From Candidatus Eiseniibacteriota bacterium (GTDB lineage: Bacteria > Eisenbacteria > RBG-16-71-46), in contig JACRPT010000152.1 of assembly GCA_016223045.1 (NCBI GenBank), forward strand, positions 1-61,351: a DNA stretch of 61,351 bases, written 5' to 3'. Below the pieces are notes generated by a model, which saw nothing but the letters and a program-made list of their open reading frames with translations, had not been told where the DNA came from and made no database searches. Positions 11,981-19,985 of this stretch are shown piece by piece. The number at the start of each line of letters is the position of its first letter. Position 1 is the stretch's first letter. The position numbers and the translations under genes are program-made.

Positions 11981-12979
11981 ATGAGAATCCTCGTAACGGG
12001 TGGAGCAGGGTTCATCGGCTCCCACCTGTCGGAATCGCTCCTCGAGCGTGGACACGAAGTCTGGGCCCTGGACGACCTCTCCACCGGTCGGCTCGAGAAC
12101 CTCCGCAGCTTCGAACGCCATCCGCGCTTCCGCTTCCTCGAAGGGAACGTCGTGGACCAGCCCATGGTCACGGGGCTGGTGGCCCAGTGCGACCGGGTGT
12201 TCCACCTGGCTGCGGCGGTGGGCGTGAAGTACGTCCTCGAGAACCCCCTGCGCTCGCTCATCACGAATATCCGCGGCACCGAGGTGGTGCTGGAGGCCTG
12301 TGCCGAGCACGGGCGCAAGGTGATGCTGTTCTCGAGCAGCGAGGTGTACGGGAAGGGTGTGGCCGTGCCGTTCCGCGAGGATGACGATCGGCTGATGGGC
12401 TCGACCCACAAGTTGCGCTGGTCGTACGCCTGCGGCAAGGCGGTGGACGAGTGCCTGGCCATCGCGTACCACGAGCAGCGCCAGCTCCCGGTGGTGGTGG
12501 TGCGCTGCTTCAACACCTGCGGCCCGCGCCAGTCGGGCGCCTACGGCATGGTGATCCCGAACATGATCGCGCGCGCGCTGCGCGGCGAGCCGATCCTGGT
12601 GTTCGGCGATGGCCAGCAGTCGCGCTGCTTCTCCGGGGTGAGCGACGTGGTGCGCGGATCGCTGATGCTGATGGATTGCCGTGAGGCCGAAGGCGAGATC
12701 TTCAACGTCGGCACCGACGAGGAGGTCACGATCGGCGAGCTGGCCGAGCGCATCCGCCGGGTCTGTGGCAGTGACTCCGAGATCGAGCACGTTCCCTACG
12801 AGAAGGTGTACGGCAGCTCGTTCGAGGACATGCTCCGCCGCGTGCCCGACCTCGCCAAGATCCGACGCTTCACCGGCTACCAGCCCGAGATCGGGCTCGA
12901 CCAGATGCTCGAGCTCACCGTGCGGGACATGTGCGAGCAGATGAGACGCCCGGTTCCGGCGGGACTCGCCACGGCCTGA
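11981..12979 (+). CDS. NAD-dependent sugar-nucleotide epimerase/dehydratase (extended SDR)
   Basis: A 332-residue extended short-chain dehydrogenase. It has the NAD-binding RILVTGGAGFIGSHL at the N-terminus, AAAVGVKYVLENP, the SSSEVYG catalytic-loop serines and Y-x3-K in WSYACGKAVDE near residue 148. RCFNTCGPRQSGAYGMVIP follows, typical of UDP-sugar epimerases/decarboxylases. AAGGAA five bases upstream supports ATG 11981. It probably makes a nucleotide-sugar precursor for the adjacent polysaccharide locus. Whether it is a 4-epimerase or a UDP-glucuronate decarboxylase-type enzyme cannot be decided here. Confidence 0.9.
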   Translation: MRILVTGGAGFIGSHLSESLLERGHEVWALDDLSTGRLENLRSFERHPRFRFLEGNVVDQPMVTGLVAQCDRVFHLAAAVGVKYVLENPLRSLITNIRGTEVVLEACAEHGRKVMLFSSSEVYGKGVAVPFREDDDRLMGSTHKLRWSYACGKAVDECLAIAYHEQRQLPVVVVRCFNTCGPRQSGAYGMVIPNMIARALRGEPILVFGDGQQSRCFSGVSDVVRGSLMLMDCREAEGEIFNVGTDEEVTIGELAERIRRVCGSDSEIEHVPYEKVYGSSFEDMLRRVPDLAKIRRFTGYQPEIGLDQMLELTVRDMCEQMRRPVPAGLATA

Positions 12980-13013
12980 CCGGCCGCGCGCGGGCGGGGG
13001 CTACGGGAATCGC

Positions 13014-14039
13014 ATGCTGCCTGCGGCAGCGTTCGGCTTTGCGCTGTTCCTCGCCCTGGTCCTGACCCCGCTCGGGGCTCGGCTGGCCTGGGCCGTCGGC
13101 TACCTCGATCACCCGGAAGCCCGCAAGCTCCATACCTCGGCCACCGCCCTGCTCGGCGGGGTGGTGGTGTTCGTGAGCGCGCTCGCGGCCTGGTTCGGCG
13201 CGCACCTCGCGCGCCACGGCAACGCGCGCCACGAGGCCGTGTTCCTGCTCGCCGGCGCCGTGATCGTGCTGCTCCTGGGGCTGTGGGACGACCGCTTCGG
13301 CATGCGGCCGGGAGTGAAGCTCTGCGGTCAGGCGGCCGCGGGGGCGGCGCTGCTGGCGTCGGGGCTGGTGCCCGACCTGGGCCTGCCGGTGGCGCTGAAC
13401 GTGGGGTTGACCCTGGTGGCGCTGGTGGCGCTCATGAACGCGGTCAACTTCCTCGACAACATGAACGGGATGGTGGGCGGCCTCGCCGCGATCGCGCTGG
13501 CCGCGTTCGGCTGGACCTCGGCGGCGCGGGGGGCCGGGGGCCTCGCCGCCGCACAGTTCGCCATCGCCGGGGCCTGCCTCGGCTTCCTGCCCTACAACTT
13601 CCCGCGGGCCCGGATCTTCCTGGGTGACGCAGGGAGCCTGTTCCTGGGGTATAGTCTGGGCGCGTCGGCGGTGCTGGCGTTCGCGTCGGCGCCGCCCGGC
13701 TGGGGTCGGCTCGGGCCGCCGCTGATGCTGGCCTACCCCGCATTCGACATGATCTTCGTCGTGGTCAACCGTCTCCGCGAGGGCCGCAGGGTCCACGTGG
13801 GGGGCAGGGACCACACCAACCACCGACTCGCGAGTGTGATCCGATGTCCGACGAGAACCGTCCTCCTGTTGTGGGTCAGTGGGGCCGCCCTCTGCGCAAG
13901 CGGTCTCGCGGTCCTCAAGCTCAACCGGCCGCTTCCGACGCTCCTGCTGTGGGGCCTGTGGACGATCCTGCTCGGCTGGACCGGGCTGCGGCTATCGTCC
14001 ATACCGGTCCGGCCCCGGGAAGCGAACCCGGCGCCGTAG
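13014..14039 (+). CDS. WecA/TagO-like polyprenyl-phosphate aminosugar-1-phosphate transferase
   Basis: A 341-residue MraY/WecA superfamily membrane protein with about ten helices. Characteristic loops are DHPEARKLHTSATALLGG (residues ~32-50), LLLGLWDDRFGMRPGVKL, the Mg-binding NAVNFLDNMNGMVGGL near 142, FLGDAGSLFLGYSLG, and the basic GGRDHTNHRLAS HxxHR-type motif. It transfers GlcNAc-1-P or a related sugar phosphate to undecaprenyl phosphate, so it is a second potential initiator besides the WbaP-like enzyme. The stop is TAG. It lies 57 bp upstream of the KhpA reading frame, where rpsP usually sits in this gene neighbourhood. Confidence 0.92.
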   Translation: MLPAAAFGFALFLALVLTPLGARLAWAVGYLDHPEARKLHTSATALLGGVVVFVSALAAWFGAHLARHGNARHEAVFLLAGAVIVLLLGLWDDRFGMRPGVKLCGQAAAGAALLASGLVPDLGLPVALNVGLTLVALVALMNAVNFLDNMNGMVGGLAAIALAAFGWTSAARGAGGLAAAQFAIAGACLGFLPYNFPRARIFLGDAGSLFLGYSLGASAVLAFASAPPGWGRLGPPLMLAYPAFDMIFVVVNRLREGRRVHVGGRDHTNHRLASVIRCPTRTVLLLWVSGAALCASGLAVLKLNRPLPTLLLWGLWTILLGWTGLRLSSIPVRPREANPAP

Positions 14040-14095
14040 CCCCGCCCCCGCGCCCGCGGCGCGAGGCGCAGGAGCCCCAGGCCGAGGACTTCCGG

Positions 14096-14326
14096 CTGCG
14101 CGACCTGGTCGCCTACGTGGCGAAGGGACTGGTGGACCATCCCGACGACGTGCGGGTCGAGATCCTCGAGCCCGGCGACGACGCCTCGTTCGAGCTGCAC
14201 GTGCATCCCGACGACCTGGGCCACGTCATCGGCAAGCAGGGACGCACCGCGCGCTCGATGCGCCTCGCGCTCGGCGCCGCCGCCGCGCGCAGCGGACGCC
14301 GGGCGAATCTCGAGATCGCCGACTGA
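14096..14326 (+). CDS. khpA: KhpA-like KH-domain RNA-binding protein
   Basis: A single type II KH domain containing DLGHVIGKQGRTARSMR, where VIGKQGR is the GxxG RNA-binding loop. The family usually has about 76 residues and begins at the LVxYxAKxLVD helix. The frame is open upstream to an ATG at 13844 inside the TagO-like gene, but no ATG, GTG or TTG occurs near the domain boundary. CTG at 14096, preceded by GAGGA at seven bases, gives exactly 76 residues, so I choose it. It forms an operon with rimM, trmD and rplS and probably acts in rRNA/ribosome or small-RNA binding. Confidence 0.8.
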   Translation: MRDLVAYVAKGLVDHPDDVRVEILEPGDDASFELHVHPDDLGHVIGKQGRTARSMRLALGAAAARSGRRANLEIAD

Positions 14327-14339
14327 TCCGGCGGTCGCC

Positions 14340-14849
14340 ATGCCCCTCGTGGTGGTCGGCCGCATCGGGCGGGCGCACGGCGTGAACGGCGAGGTGGCGC
14401 TCGACGGCGTTTCGCTGACCCCGCTCGAGCTGCACGAGGTGAATGTCTTCACCTGGCGCGGGCGGGCCGGGGAGGAGCGCACGCTCAAGCTCGCCACCGC
14501 GCGCCCGGCGCACACCCGGCTGCTGGTGCGCTTCGAGGGGATCGCCGGCCGCGACCAGGCCTCGGCGCTCACCAACGGCGAGCTGCTGGTGGAGAGCGAC
14601 CGGCTGCCCGACCCCGGGCCGGGCACCGCGTACACGTTCCAGCTCATCGGGCTGCGGGTCGAGACCGAGGACGGCCGCGCGCTCGGCACGCTCGAGGACA
14701 TCGTCGCGACCGGCGCGCACCCGGTCTACGTGGTGCAGGGCGAGCGCGAGCTGCTCATCCCGGCCACGCCCGAGGTGGTGCGGCGCGTGGACCTCGCGGC
14801 CGGGGTGATCGCGGTCGCCCTGCCGGCCGGGCTGGAGGAGATCTTCTAA
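14340..14849 (+). CDS. rimM: Ribosome maturation factor RimM
   Basis: A 169-residue RimM. The N-terminal RimM beta-barrel starts VVVGRIGRAHGVNGEVALDG, and the C-terminal PRC-barrel-like domain contains TGAHPVYVVQGERELLIPA and ends LPAGLEEIF. RimM binds S19 and assists 30S head maturation. Length is normal. It sits between khpA and trmD in the conserved order, and its stop (TAA) is the rare type in this window. Confidence 0.96.
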   Translation: MPLVVVGRIGRAHGVNGEVALDGVSLTPLELHEVNVFTWRGRAGEERTLKLATARPAHTRLLVRFEGIAGRDQASALTNGELLVESDRLPDPGPGTAYTFQLIGLRVETEDGRALGTLEDIVATGAHPVYVVQGERELLIPATPEVVRRVDLAAGVIAVALPAGLEEIF

Positions 14850-14863
14850 GGGAGGCCTGCCGC

Positions 14864-15622
14864 GTGAGGATCTCGCTCGTCACCATCTTCCCCGACTTCT
14901 TCCCGCCGGCGCTCGCCGAGGGGATGATCCGGCTCGCGCAGGAGAAGGGCCGGCTCGCCGTGGACGTCGTCCACCTGCGCGACTTCACCGACGACTCGCA
15001 CCGCTCGACCGACGACTACCCGTTCGGCGGCGGCGTCGGGATGATCATGAAGATCGAGCCGATCGCCCGCGCACTGCAATCGCTGGGCGTCGGGGAGAAG
15101 GGCGCACGGGCCGCGGGTGTGCGCACCGTGCTGTTCTCGCCGCAGGGAAGGCGCTTCGCCCAGGACGTGGCGCTCGAGTACGCCGCGTTCGAGCACCTGG
15201 TGCTGGTATGCGGGCGCTACAAGGGCGTGGACGAGCGCGTCGCCGAGCACCTGGTGGACGAGGAGCTCTCGCTCGGAGACTTCGTGCTCTCGGGCGGCGA
15301 GCCCGCGGCGCTGTGCGTGGTGGACGCGGTGGCGCGCCTGCTGCCCGGCGTGGTCGGGACCTTCGACTCGGTGGAGGGCGACTCGTTCCACTCCGGCCTG
15401 CTCGACGCGCCCTACTACACACGGCCGGCCGAGTACCGCGGCTGGGGCGTGCCCGAGGTGCTGCTCTCCGGCCACCACGCCCAGATTGCGCGCGCCCGCC
15501 GCGAGGAGTCGCTGCGCCGCACCTTCGAGCGGCGCCCCGACCTGCTCGAGACCGCCGACCTCACCGAAGCGGACCGCCGCTTCCTGCGCGGCCTGGGCTG
15601 GCGCGGGGGCGCGAAGGCGTGA
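14864..15622 (+). CDS. trmD: tRNA (guanine-N1)-methyltransferase
   Basis: A 252-residue SPOUT methyltransferase that makes m1G37 in tRNAs. Diagnostic segments are ISLVTIFPDFF, STDDYPFGGGVGMIMK, the SAM-knot VLVCGRYKGVDERV, and ELSLGDFVLSGGEPAALCV. The start is GTG at 14864, 14 bp after rimM. This is the usual khpA-rimM-trmD order; the next ribosomal gene, rplS, is separated from it by an inserted lipoprotein gene. Confidence 0.97.
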   Translation: MRISLVTIFPDFFPPALAEGMIRLAQEKGRLAVDVVHLRDFTDDSHRSTDDYPFGGGVGMIMKIEPIARALQSLGVGEKGARAAGVRTVLFSPQGRRFAQDVALEYAAFEHLVLVCGRYKGVDERVAEHLVDEELSLGDFVLSGGEPAALCVVDAVARLLPGVVGTFDSVEGDSFHSGLLDAPYYTRPAEYRGWGVPEVLLSGHHAQIARARREESLRRTFERRPDLLETADLTEADRRFLRGLGWRGGAKA

Positions 15623-15722
15623 TGCGGCGCGCGTGGGGCCGAAAGTCCCATGCGTGAGGAACCGGCCCCGCGAGTACAGTGTAGGGCGAGCGTCCACCCG
15701 GTTCCCCCGTACGAGGAGTTCC

Positions 15723-16457
15723 ATGCGCCGTCTCCTCCCTGCGCTCGTCATCCTGTCCGGGCTCGCGGCTGCCGTCGGCTGCTCGAAGCACCCGACCCGC
15801 GCAGCGTCGCCGGCAGCCGCGTCGCCGTCCCCCGCGCCGAGTTCCCCGGCCGGCGTCATCCGGCTCTTCGAATGGTCCTGGAACAACCGGGACACGTTGC
15901 GGCCGCGCGAGATCCTCACCGACGACTTCCGCTTCCAGTTCGCGCTCGGCGACTCGGCGGGGAACCAGTTCCGCGACCAGCCCATGGACCGCGAGCGACT
16001 CCTCCTCTGCCTGCGCCACCTGTTCGTGGGTGGCGGCGCGCAACCTCCGGCCTCGAGCATCCGGCTCGTGTTCGATCCCGTCCTGAGCGTCCAGCCCGAT
16101 TCCCGTCCCGGCAGGGACCCGACCTGGCACAAGCAGATTCTCACCGGCGTGGACCTGTCCATCAGGTGGCCGGCCAGCGAGTACCGCGTCACGGGCAACG
16201 CCCGCTTCTTCGTGGTGCGCGGAGACTCGGCGGCGATCCCGGCCGACCTTGTGGCGCGCGGGTTCGGCCCCGACTCGACCCGCTGGTGGATCCAGGCGTG
16301 GTGGGACGAATCGCTCGTCGGGCCCGCGGCCGTGGCCGGGCCGTGGCGGTCGCGTGGCGCGGAAGCCCGCGGCGCCGGCCCCGGCCGGGTGCTCCCGGCC
16401 GTCAACCGGACCTGGGGCGACATCCTGGCCGCCTATCTGGCGTCGGTCGCTCCATAG
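15723..16457 (+). CDS. Predicted lipoprotein of unknown function
   Basis: A 244-residue protein with a lipoprotein signal: a basic start, the hydrophobic core LLPALVILSGLAAA and a lipobox ending AVGC at Cys20. A Pro/Ala/Ser-rich linker follows (residues ~25-45). The mature domain reads like a SnoaL/NTF2-type fold (FEWSWNNRDTLRPREILTDD, later RWWIQAWWDE); this is tentative. Near the C-terminus TWGDILAAYL resembles the TWG tail motif found in other exported proteins here but is followed by five more residues. GAGGAG four bases upstream fixes ATG 15723. Stop TAG. It interrupts the usual trmD-rplS adjacency. Confidence 0.75.
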   Translation: MRRLLPALVILSGLAAAVGCSKHPTRAASPAAASPSPAPSSPAGVIRLFEWSWNNRDTLRPREILTDDFRFQFALGDSAGNQFRDQPMDRERLLLCLRHLFVGGGAQPPASSIRLVFDPVLSVQPDSRPGRDPTWHKQILTGVDLSIRWPASEYRVTGNARFFVVRGDSAAIPADLVARGFGPDSTRWWIQAWWDESLVGPAAVAGPWRSRGAEARGAGPGRVLPAVNRTWGDILAAYLASVAP

Positions 16458-16650
16458 CGCCTGGCCGGCGCGCTCCCGGGCCCGTCCCGTTTCCGGGGCC
16501 CGACCTCGCGCGCTCACGGCCGGGCGAGCCTCGCGATCCCGCGACGCCCCGGCTCCGCCCCGGTAGTTGTCCACGTCCTGTTCGTAGTCGAGCGTCTTCG
16601 CCCCGGCGCCGCCCCGCCAGTCCCCGCAAACGCCCCGGCAGCGCCCCGAT

Positions 16651-16679
16651 TTGGCTTCCACCGGCCCCTCGCCTATACT
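16651..16679 (+). promoter_or_regulatory. Promoter of rplS
   Basis: TTGGCT (16651-16656), a 17-bp spacer and TATACT (16674-16679), about 60 bases before the rplS start. The 285-bp gap between the lipoprotein gene and rplS holds no other recognisable feature. rplS-rnhB can therefore be transcribed independently of the khpA-trmD operon. Confidence 0.65.
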
Positions 16680-16742
16680 GCGCGGCCGCTTGATCGCCCC
16701 CAGGGACCCTCAGGACTTTGGTGGTGAGGAAAGGAGATTCCC

Positions 16743-17117
16743 ATGAGCCTGATCGACAAGATCGAGGCCGCTCAGCTCAAGTCCGACCGTCCCGACCTGC
16801 GACCCGGCGACACCGTCGAGGTCTCGGTCCGTGTCATCGAGGGCGACAAGGAGCGGCAGCAGAAGTTCCGCGGCGAGGTCATCAACGTCCGCGGCGGCGG
16901 GCTGCGCAAGACCTTCACCGTCCGCAAGATCAGCGAGGGCGTGGGGGTGGAGCGCACCTTCCCGATCCACAGCCCGTCGGTGGCGGAGATCAAGGTGATG
17001 AAGCACTCGAAGGTCCGCCGCGCCAAGCTCTTCTACCTGCGGCGCAAGACCGGCAAGGCCGCGCGGCTGACGGAGCGGAAGACGCTCGGCAGCGGGGAGA
17101 CCGCCAAGAAGGAGTAG
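16743..17117 (+). CDS. rplS: 50S ribosomal protein L19
   Basis: A 124-residue L19 with the family hallmarks [50 protein letters not shown] and [16 protein letters not shown] six bases upstream supports ATG 16743. The gene ends in a TAG right after a short basic tail and the next gene starts three bases later, showing that TAG works as a stop codon in this genome. Confidence 0.98.
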   Translation: MSLIDKIEAAQLKSDRPDLRPGDTVEVSVRVIEGDKERQQKFRGEVINVRGGGLRKTFTVRKISEGVGVERTFPIHSPSVAEIKVMKHSKVRRAKLFYLRRKTGKAARLTERKTLGSGETAKKE

Positions 17118-17120
17118 GGC

Positions 17121-17756
17121 ATGAAGCCCTGGCGCCGGCTGGCCCGCGCCGAAGCCCGGCTGGCGGGCGAGGGTGTGACGGTGGCGGGCGTGGACGAGGC
17201 CGGCCGCGGTCCGCTCGCCGGCCCGGTGGTCGCCGCGGCGGTGGTGCTCGACGCCACGCGCGACTGGGACGGTCTCGACGACAGCAAGCAGCTCGACGCC
17301 GCCACGCGCGACGCGCTGTACGCCCGGGTCCTCGCAGGGGCCCGGGCGTTCGCCTGGGCGGTGCTGGGCCCGCGCGCGATCGACGCGCTGAACATCCGGC
17401 GCGCGAGCCTCGAGGCCATGCGCCGCGCCGTGCTGCTCCTGAAGGTCGCGCCCGAGGTGGTGCTGGTGGACGGGCTCGACACCGTCCCCGGCCTGGCCTG
17501 CCGCCAGCACGCGGTGGTGCGGGGCGACGGCCACGTGCTCTCGATCGCCGGGGCCTCGATCGTGGCGAAGGTGGTCCGCGATCGCATCATGGAGCGCCTC
17601 GACCGGGTGTGGCCGGAGTACGGCTTCGCGCGCCACAAGGGCTACGGCACCCCGGAACACCTCGCGGCCATCGGACGGCTCGGCCCCTGCCCGCTGCACC
17701 GCTACTCGTTCGCACCGGTGCGCGTGCAGGAGCTGCCGCTGCCCGGCTCCGTCTGA
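17121..17756 (+). CDS. rnhB: Ribonuclease HII
   Basis: A 211-residue RNase HII, which removes ribonucleotides from DNA. The active-site motif GVDEAGRGPLAGPVVAAAV carries the catalytic Asp-Glu pair, then DDSKQL, SIAGASIVAKVVRD and the C-terminal FARHKGYGTPEHL. The start lies three bases after the rplS stop, so the two are co-transcribed. Length is normal. Confidence 0.97.
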   Translation: MKPWRRLARAEARLAGEGVTVAGVDEAGRGPLAGPVVAAAVVLDATRDWDGLDDSKQLDAATRDALYARVLAGARAFAWAVLGPRAIDALNIRRASLEAMRRAVLLLKVAPEVVLVDGLDTVPGLACRQHAVVRGDGHVLSIAGASIVAKVVRDRIMERLDRVWPEYGFARHKGYGTPEHLAAIGRLGPCPLHRYSFAPVRVQELPLPGSV

Positions 17757-17869
17757 GCCGGCACGCGCCGTCCGTGGCGCGGTGAGGTGCGCGCGCCGCG
17801 GGTCACGCGTAGCTCGTGCTAGTATCCCCGCGGTCAGCGCCCCCGCACGCGCCCCCGTGGAGCAGAGCC

Positions 17870-18220
17870 ATGGGCATGGCGCAGGAGCGCGGCCGCGCCG
17901 GCGAGGCGCTGGCCGCGGCGTACCTCGAGCTCGCCGGCTGCACGGTGCTGGCCCGCAACCGCAAGCTCGCGGGGGTGGAGGTGGACCTGGTGGTGGCGGA
18001 CGGGCGCTGCCGCGTGGTGGTCGAGGTCAAGCTGCGCACCCGCGGCGACTACGGCGGGCCCGCGCTCGCGGTGGACCGCGGCAAGCAGCAGCGCCTGGCG
18101 CGCGCCGCCCGCGCGCTGGCGGATGCGGAGGAGGGCCCGGTGCGGGTGGACGTCATCGCGGTGGAGCTGGCGGACGACGGCGCGCGGCTCCTCCACTACC
18201 GGAACGCCGTCACCGACTGA
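17870..18220 (+). CDS. yraN: UPF0102 (YraN-like) nuclease-fold protein
   Basis: A 116-residue endonuclease-fold protein: GRAGEALAAAYLELAGCTVL, then the catalytic-like VEVDLVVADG and VVVEVKLRT (D-ExK of the PD-(D/E)xK fold). Function in the family is unsettled. ATG 17870 has GGAG seven bases upstream; the frame is open from 17816, but that codon lies upstream of a TAGTAT -10-like element (17820-17825), so the shorter form is chosen. It follows rnhB, as in many genomes. Confidence 0.9.
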   Translation: MGMAQERGRAGEALAAAYLELAGCTVLARNRKLAGVEVDLVVADGRCRVVVEVKLRTRGDYGGPALAVDRGKQQRLARAARALADAEEGPVRVDVIAVELADDGARLLHYRNAVTD

Positions 18221-18236
18221 GGAACTCCCCCGCGCC

Positions 18237-19589
18237 GTGAAAGTCCCCCGGTTCGGCAGGCTCAAGCTCTCGCCGCGCCTGGCGCGGCGCTGGCGCGCGC
18301 GGCTGCGGGCGCAGCGACGCTGGTGGCGCGCGCGCTGGCGGCGGTGGGACGCGTCGGGCGAGGTGCTGTTCCCGCCCGCCGGCAGGGGCATGGTGGCGGT
18401 CGAGACGCTGGCAGGCGCGCCGCCCGGGCCGGACGCCGCCCCCGCGGGCCCGCGCATCGCGGTGCTGCACGCCACCGCCGGCAGCGGCCACAAGCGCGCC
18501 GCGCAGGCGCTGGCGCTGGCCATCGGCGAGCTCGCGCCCGGCGCCACGGTGCGCGAGGTGGACACGCTGGTCTACGCCTCGCGGCTCTACCGCGGCACCT
18601 ACGCCGCCTCGTACAACGCCATGGCGGCGCGCGCGCCCGCGCTGTGGGGCGCGCTCTACCACTCGTGGGCGCTGGCGCCGGTCAACCGCGGCACCGCGCC
18701 GGTCAGGCTCGCGATGGACCGGCTGAACCTCAGGCGCCTGGTGCGCGTGGTCGAGCGGGAGCAGCCCGACGCGGTGGTTTGCACGCACTTCCTGCCGGTC
18801 GAGGCGCTCTCGCCCATCCGCGGCCGCGGGCGGCTCATGGTCCCGCTCCACTGCGTGATCACCGACTTCGCGGCCCATCCGTTCTGGGCGTTCCCGCACG
18901 TGGACCGCTACTTCGTCGCGAGCGAGCGCGTGGCCGAGGAGCTGGTGGGCCACGGCGTGGAGCGCGCCCGCGTCCAGGTGACCGGCATCCCCATCGACCC
19001 CAGGTTCGCCAACGCCATCGGCCGCGACGCGGCGCGCGCGCACTTCGGGCTCGACCCGCGCCGCCCGGCGGTGCTGGTGATGGGTGGCGGCAGCGGCGTG
19101 GGGCCGCTCGCCGACCTGGCCGAGCGCCTGGGCAGCCTCGCGCTCGAGCCGCAGGTGATGGTGGTGTGCGGGACCAACGCGCGGCTGCGCGACGAGATCG
19201 ACCGGCTCCCCGCCGGGCGCACGGGCAGGATCCGCACGCTCGGGTTCACCAACGAGGTGGACGTGCTGCTCGAGGCCTGCGACGTGGCGGTGAGCAAGGC
19301 CGGCGGCCTCACCTGTTCGGAGGCACTGGTCAAGCGCACGCCGCTCGTCATCTTCAAGCCCACGCCGGGACAGGAGGTGCGCAACGCCGACTACCTGGAA
19401 TCGGGCGGCGCGGCGGTGCACGCCGATTCGGCGGACGAGGTGGCGGCCACGGTGGGGCGCTGGCTCTCCGATCCCGAGCGCGCCGAGCGCGTGCGCGAGG
19501 CGCAGTGGCTGCTCGCCGCGCCCGACGCCGCGCGCACCATCGCGCGCCAGGTGCTCGAAGGGATCGCGGCGGCGAAGGCGGCGGGCTGA
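18237..19589 (+). CDS. MGDG synthase/UgtP-like glycosyltransferase (GT28)
   Basis: A protein of about 450 residues. After a strongly basic N-terminus (about 60 residues, Arg/Trp-rich) come RIAVLHATAGSGHKRAAQAL (MGDG synthase N-terminal domain), VCTHFLPVEALSPI, VITDFAAHPFWAFPHVDRYF and the GT28 C-terminal domain with VMGGGSGVGPLADLAE and VSKAGGLTCSEAL. The family adds sugars to diacylglycerol, so a membrane glycolipid is the likely product. The basic Trp-rich N-terminus could mediate membrane binding. The start is GTG 18237, 17 bases after yraN; ATG further in is possible. Confidence 0.88.
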   Translation: MKVPRFGRLKLSPRLARRWRARLRAQRRWWRARWRRWDASGEVLFPPAGRGMVAVETLAGAPPGPDAAPAGPRIAVLHATAGSGHKRAAQALALAIGELAPGATVREVDTLVYASRLYRGTYAASYNAMAARAPALWGALYHSWALAPVNRGTAPVRLAMDRLNLRRLVRVVEREQPDAVVCTHFLPVEALSPIRGRGRLMVPLHCVITDFAAHPFWAFPHVDRYFVASERVAEELVGHGVERARVQVTGIPIDPRFANAIGRDAARAHFGLDPRRPAVLVMGGGSGVGPLADLAERLGSLALEPQVMVVCGTNARLRDEIDRLPAGRTGRIRTLGFTNEVDVLLEACDVAVSKAGGLTCSEALVKRTPLVIFKPTPGQEVRNADYLESGGAAVHADSADEVAATVGRWLSDPERAERVREAQWLLAAPDAARTIARQVLEGIAAAKAAG

Positions 19590-19700
19590 GGCCCCGGCCG
19601 GGCCGCCGGGCGGCCCTCGCGGGAAACCCCTTGCACGCCCCGCCGCGTTCGGGCATCTTATTTCGGTGTTTGGCGAACTAGCGAACGAGGACCCATCCCG

Positions 19701-19985
19701 ATGAACGAGGTGTTCCGCGCGCTCGGGGATCCGACGCGCCGCGAGATCCTGACGCTGCTCAAGCGGCGCGACATGACCGCCGGCGAGCTGGCGGAGCGCT
19801 TCCCGCTCGCGAAGTCCACTCTGTCCGGGCACTTCAACGTGCTCCGTCACTCCGGGCTGATCGTCTCCGAGCGCCACGGCACGACGATCGTCTACAGCCT
19901 CAACCTGTCGGCGTTCGAAGAGGCGCTCTCGGCCGTGATGGACCTGCTCCACGCCGGCCGGCCGCGCCCGGAGAGGAAGCGATGA
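19701..19985 (+). CDS. ArsR/SdpR-family transcriptional repressor
   Basis: A 94-residue winged-helix protein: FRALGDPTRREILTLLKRR, then AGELAERFPLAKSTLSGHFN as the recognition helix and a wing (SERHGTTIVYSLN). It lacks the cysteine metal site of arsenic sensors, and the domain start matches the SdpR type. It overlaps the next gene by ATGA; that gene encodes an SdpI-type membrane protein, so an autorepressor-sequestration circuit is plausible. Upstream, TTGCAC at 19631 and the inverted TTCG/CGAA repeat around 19661-19677 are candidate promoter and operator parts. A GGGCCG/CGGCCC hairpin lies in the same 111-bp gap. Confidence 0.88.
   Translation: MNEVFRALGDPTRREILTLLKRRDMTAGELAERFPLAKSTLSGHFNVLRHSGLIVSERHGTTIVYSLNLSAFEEALSAVMDLLHAGRPRPERKR

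Noticed and set aside
13844-14326. 160-residue version of KhpA
   Set aside because: It would overlap 196 bp of the TagO-like gene and add 84 residues unlike the family; the CTG start gives the standard length.
17816-17870. Longer start for yraN
   Set aside because: The codon lies upstream of the likely -10 box and has no Shine-Dalgarno.
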